Assembly: GCF_050589625.1 (NCBI RefSeq)
Contig: NZ_JBNGOP010000027.1
Location: forward strand, 11,169 to 75,168
Direction: 5' to 3'
DNA length: 64,000 nt
DNA from: Pelagihabitans sp947500445
GTDB taxonomy: Bacteria; Bacteroidota; Bacteroidia; Flavobacteriales; Flavobacteriaceae
The notes below the pieces were generated by a model, which did no database searches, had not been told where the DNA came from, and worked only from the letters and a program-made list of their open reading frames with translations. Position numbers and translations under genes: made by a program. Positions 61,250-64,000 of the stretch are shown here, in pieces; within the stretch, counting starts at the first letter, position 1; every line of letters begins with the position of its first letter.

Positions 61250-62292
61250 TGGGGTTTCAGTTAGCAAATTTGGTCAGGGAAAATGTCAAAGGGCTAAAAC
61301 CCTATTCCTCGGCGCGGGACGAATACGTTTCCGACGGTTCGGAAATGGTGTTTTTGGACGCTAATGAGAATCCGTTCGACAATGGTGTCAACCGTTATCC
61401 AGATCCTCAACAACGCAGTCTAAAGGATGTTTTGGCAAAACAAAAAGGAGTACTTGCCGACAATATATTGTTGGGAAATGGAAGCGACGAGGTTTTAGAT
61501 CTGTTGTTCCGGGCCTTTTGCGAACCAAAGACCGATGCTATTATTACCCTACCGCCAACATACGGCATGTACAAGGTACTTGCCGCTACCAATGATGTAA
61601 CGAATCGGGAAGTATTGCTCAACGATAGTTTTGAACCCGATGTGGCCGCAATTCTTCGTGAGGCCGATAGCAACACCAAACTATTGTTTCTCTGCTCCCC
61701 GAACAACCCGACAGGGAACCGTTTTTCGGAGACGGCCATCCAAGCACTCTTGGAAGGATTTAATGGACTGGTGGTCATTGATGAAGCCTATATCGACTTT
61801 TCTTCGGGCGAAAGCTGGGTAGGCAAGCTTGAGCAATTCCCCAACTTGGTGGTAACGCAAACACTTTCAAAGGCATATGGGTTAGCGGGAATACGGTTGG
61901 GAATCTGTATCGCTTCCACCGAAGTCATATCCGTTCTAAACAAGATAAAACCGCCCTATAATGTAAACGAACTGACGCAAAAACGCGCTTTGGAACGCAC
62001 TTTGGGCATTGCCGATGTAAGGCAAGAGGTCGCTATGATCCTTAAGGAACGGGAACGTTTGATCATGGCCCTTAAAAACCACTCGGTAACGACCGAAGTT
62101 TTTCATACCGATGCCAATTTTGTGCTTGCACGGGTCGATAATGCGCCACAACGGTATCGCCAATTATTGGAACAAGGGGTAGTGGTTCGAAATCGAAGTA
62201 ACCAGCCTTTGTGTAATAACACGCTGCGCTTTACGGTAGGTACGGCCAAGGAAAACGACCGTTTGTTAACCGCTTTAAACAACCTGACCTAA
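61249..62292 (+). CDS. hisC: Histidinol-phosphate aminotransferase
   Basis: A 347-residue PLP aminotransferase, fold type I. 'DANENPF' at 38-44, 'GNGSDEVLDLLFRAF', 'CSPNNPTGN', PLP Asp in 'VIDEAYIDF', PLP lysine K208 in 'TLSKAYGLAGIRLG'. Overlaps hisD upstream and hisB downstream (TAATG at the junction) by one base each. Confidence 0.96.
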   Translation: MGFQLANLVRENVKGLKPYSSARDEYVSDGSEMVFLDANENPFDNGVNRYPDPQQRSLKDVLAKQKGVLADNILLGNGSDEVLDLLFRAFCEPKTDAIITLPPTYGMYKVLAATNDVTNREVLLNDSFEPDVAAILREADSNTKLLFLCSPNNPTGNRFSETAIQALLEGFNGLVVIDEAYIDFSSGESWVGKLEQFPNLVVTQTLSKAYGLAGIRLGICIASTEVISVLNKIKPPYNVNELTQKRALERTLGIADVRQEVAMILKERERLIMALKNHSVTTEVFHTDANFVLARVDNAPQRYRQLLEQGVVVRNRSNQPLCNNTLRFTVGTAKENDRLLTALNNLT

Positions 62293-63467
62293 TGAAAGAC
62301 GAAAAAAACGTTACCACGCTCCAAGGGAACAAGGGAAAGAAAGTACTGTTTATCGATCGCGATGGAACCATTATCAAGGAAACAGTGGACGAGCAGATCG
62401 ATGCTTTTGAAAAAATGATATTCTACCCCAAGGCATTTACTTTTTTGGGGAAAATAGCCAAAGAGTTCGACTTTGAACTGGTGATGATCACCAATCAGGA
62501 CGGTCTGGGTACGGATAGCTTTCCGGAGGATACCTTTTGGCCGGTACATAATTTTATCCTGAAGTCGTTCGAAAATGAGGGTGTGGTATTCGACGCCGTT
62601 TTTCTTGATCGCACCTTTCCCCATGAAAATGCAGATACCCGAAAGCCGGGAACCGGTCTTTTGACGGCTTACTTTGATGAAGCCTATGATCTCGAAAATT
62701 CCTTTGTTATCGGTGATCGCTTAACGGATATGGAACTGGCTAAAAATTTAGGTACCAAAGGTATTTTTATCAACGATAATACCGATTTGGGAACCGGGGA
62801 AATTACGGTGGAGCAAGAAGAACTGTCGAAGGTTATCGCTTTGGAAAGCAATGATTGGGAACGCATCTATACCTTTTTAAAGTTGGAGGAGCGAACGGCG
62901 TCCATCCATCGAAAAACGAACGAGACCGATATCCAAATCGAATTGAACCTGGATGGTACCGGGAAAAGCGATATTCAAACAGGGCTCCATTTTTTTGATC
63001 ATATGTTAGATCAACTGGCCCGCCATGGTCAAATGGACCTGAGTATAAAGGTGGATGGCGATTTGGAAGTAGACGAGCACCATACCATTGAAGATACCGC
63101 TATTGCCCTCGGAGCGCTCTTTCATAAGGCATTGGGAAACAAGCTGGGTATCGAACGCTACGGTTTTTGCCTGCCGATGGACGATAGCCTTGCCCAAGTG
63201 GCCATCGATTTCGGAGGGCGCAACTGGTTGGTATGGGATGCCACCTTCAAAAGGGAAAAAGTGGGCGATATGCCTACCGAAATGTTTCATCACTTTTTCA
63301 AATCGTTTACCGATGGTGCAAAAGCCAACTTAAACGTAAAAGTGGAAGGGGATAACGAACATCATAAAATAGAAGCCATATTCAAGGCATTTGCCAAATC
63401 CATCAAAATGGCCGTAAAGCGCGATGTCGATAAAATGGTGCTGCCGAGTACAAAGGGAGTGCTGTAA
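62292..63467 (+). CDS. hisB: Bifunctional histidinol-phosphatase / imidazoleglycerol-phosphate dehydratase
   Basis: A 391-residue fusion. N-terminal HAD phosphatase (~15-195) with D22 and D24 in 'LFIDRDGT' and 'VIGDRLTDMELAKNLG'. C-terminal dehydratase (~200-391) with 'LHFFDHMLDQLARHG', 'VDEHHTIEDTAIALG' and 'GDNEHHKIEAIFKAF', the metal-binding His motifs. The zinc loop of E. coli HisB-N (Cys-x-His ... Cys-x-Cys) is changed to 'RTFPHENADTRKP' (107-119): the His stays, all three Cys are gone and the loop is shorter. The operon would continue with hisH, hisA, hisF and hisI, but a repeat tract follows. Confidence 0.95.
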   Translation: MKDEKNVTTLQGNKGKKVLFIDRDGTIIKETVDEQIDAFEKMIFYPKAFTFLGKIAKEFDFELVMITNQDGLGTDSFPEDTFWPVHNFILKSFENEGVVFDAVFLDRTFPHENADTRKPGTGLLTAYFDEAYDLENSFVIGDRLTDMELAKNLGTKGIFINDNTDLGTGEITVEQEELSKVIALESNDWERIYTFLKLEERTASIHRKTNETDIQIELNLDGTGKSDIQTGLHFFDHMLDQLARHGQMDLSIKVDGDLEVDEHHTIEDTAIALGALFHKALGNKLGIERYGFCLPMDDSLAQVAIDFGGRNWLVWDATFKREKVGDMPTEMFHHFFKSFTDGAKANLNVKVEGDNEHHKIEAIFKAFAKSIKMAVKRDVDKMVLPSTKGVL

Positions 63468-64000
63468 TGAGTATTAAGTATTGAGTATGGAGTGTTGAGT
63501 AATGAGTGTTAAGTAGTGGTGAGTAATGAGTATTTAGTAATAGTATTTTACTAACTACTAACTACTAACTACTGAGTATTAAGTATTAAGTATTAAGTAT
63601 TGAGTATGGAGTATGGAGTATGGAGTATGGAGTGTTGAGTATTGAGTGTTGAGTAAGAAGTGTTAAGTATGAAGTATTAAGTGTGGTAATTAGAAAAGGG
63701 AAAGGAGAATAGTGTAAAGAATAAAGAGGATAGCCTAAGGGGTGAAGGGTAGTGTGTAAGTAGTGCTAAAAGAATGGTTTCTATCGTATCTCACTAATTA
63801 CTAACTACGGAGTATTAAGTAATGAGTATTGAGTTATGAGAAAAGAGATTGGGGTAAGTAATAGAACATATTACGTAATAGTTTGATTGTATGTAGTTTA
63901 AAGGGGGTAAGTTCTATAATTTTACTAACCACTAACCACTAACCACTAACCACTAACCACTAACCACTAACCACTAACCACTAACCACTAACCACTAACC
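63468..64000. repeat. Gene-free tract of heptamer tandem repeats
   Basis: 533 bases made largely of seven-base units. The first part (63470-63690) is a degenerate AGTATTG/AGTATTA/AGTATGG series, with a short CTAACTA series near 63551-63575. The middle (63690-63900) is less regular. The last part from 63925 to the window end is an exact CTAACCA series of ten full units plus six bases, continuing beyond the window. On the opposite strand it reads TTAGTGG. No coding potential, and no direct-repeat/spacer order of a CRISPR array. Confidence 0.85.

Noticed and set aside
63468..64000. CRISPR array or telomere
   Set aside because: Units are seven bases with no spacers and no cas genes nearby, and the degenerate series does not form a chromosome end; it is a simple tandem repeat tract.

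Overview
The window looks like a chromosomal segment of a member of the Bacteroidota, most probably a marine Flavobacteriaceae (Maribacter/Zobellia/Arenibacter-like; the genus is inference). Supporting signs are a bifunctional LpxC/FabZ fusion, a PorX-type receiver–PglZ protein of the type IX secretion regulatory circuit, a bifunctional HisB, TAnnTTTG-like -7 promoter elements, many SCxx-type lipoproteins, and small families known mainly from flavobacteria. No rRNA, tRNA, phage or transposase gene was seen.

Layout. 1-4.4 kb: a truncated fasciclin-domain protein, a TIGR02757-like protein, a CPBP protease, a LolD-like ATPase, folE and a small frameshifted gene. 4.5-7.9 kb: a three-gene outer-membrane uptake locus (His/Cys-rich small protein, TonB-dependent receptor, lipoprotein). 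8-13.7 kb: DUF6787/DUF6146/DUF937-type proteins, serine biosynthesis (serA, serC), an acyl-CoA reductase and a ferredoxin. 13.9-21.3 kb: ychF, topoisomerase IV (parE, parC), mscL and a sterol-desaturase-like protein. 21.4-29.4 kb: DoxX-like, esterase, TerC, two DinB-fold proteins, a helix-turn-helix regulator divergent from an M14 peptidase with a palindromic operator cluster between them, and an Lrp/AsnC regulator. 29.6-34 kb: aroB, proline dehydrogenase, alanine dehydrogenase. 34-42.7 kb: the most unusual region, holding five copies (nine modules) of an unrecognised multi-pass membrane protein with a WW signature, two of them frameshifted, around tsaE and ending in small regulator-like genes. 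42.9-51.8 kb: porX, an HD hydrolase, and the lipid A run lpxD-lpxC/fabZ-lpxA-efp-lpxD2-sucD. 52-58.7 kb: an M16 peptidase, fabG, a VWA membrane protein and a prohibitin-like protein. 58.7-63.5 kb: hisGDCB behind a readable histidine attenuator (leader peptide with His-His-His codons). 63.5-64 kb: a gene-free tract of heptamer tandem repeats.

How it works together. Most of the window is housekeeping: envelope lipid synthesis, amino-acid biosynthesis and chromosome decatenation. The accessory parts are the membrane-protein array between tsaE and porX, a family of 155-210 bp intergenic elements with terminal inverted repeats (three copies), an 80-bp tandem repeat, and the heptamer tract. The best candidates for something undescribed are the WW-motif membrane-protein array and, as a regulatory device, the compact his attenuator.
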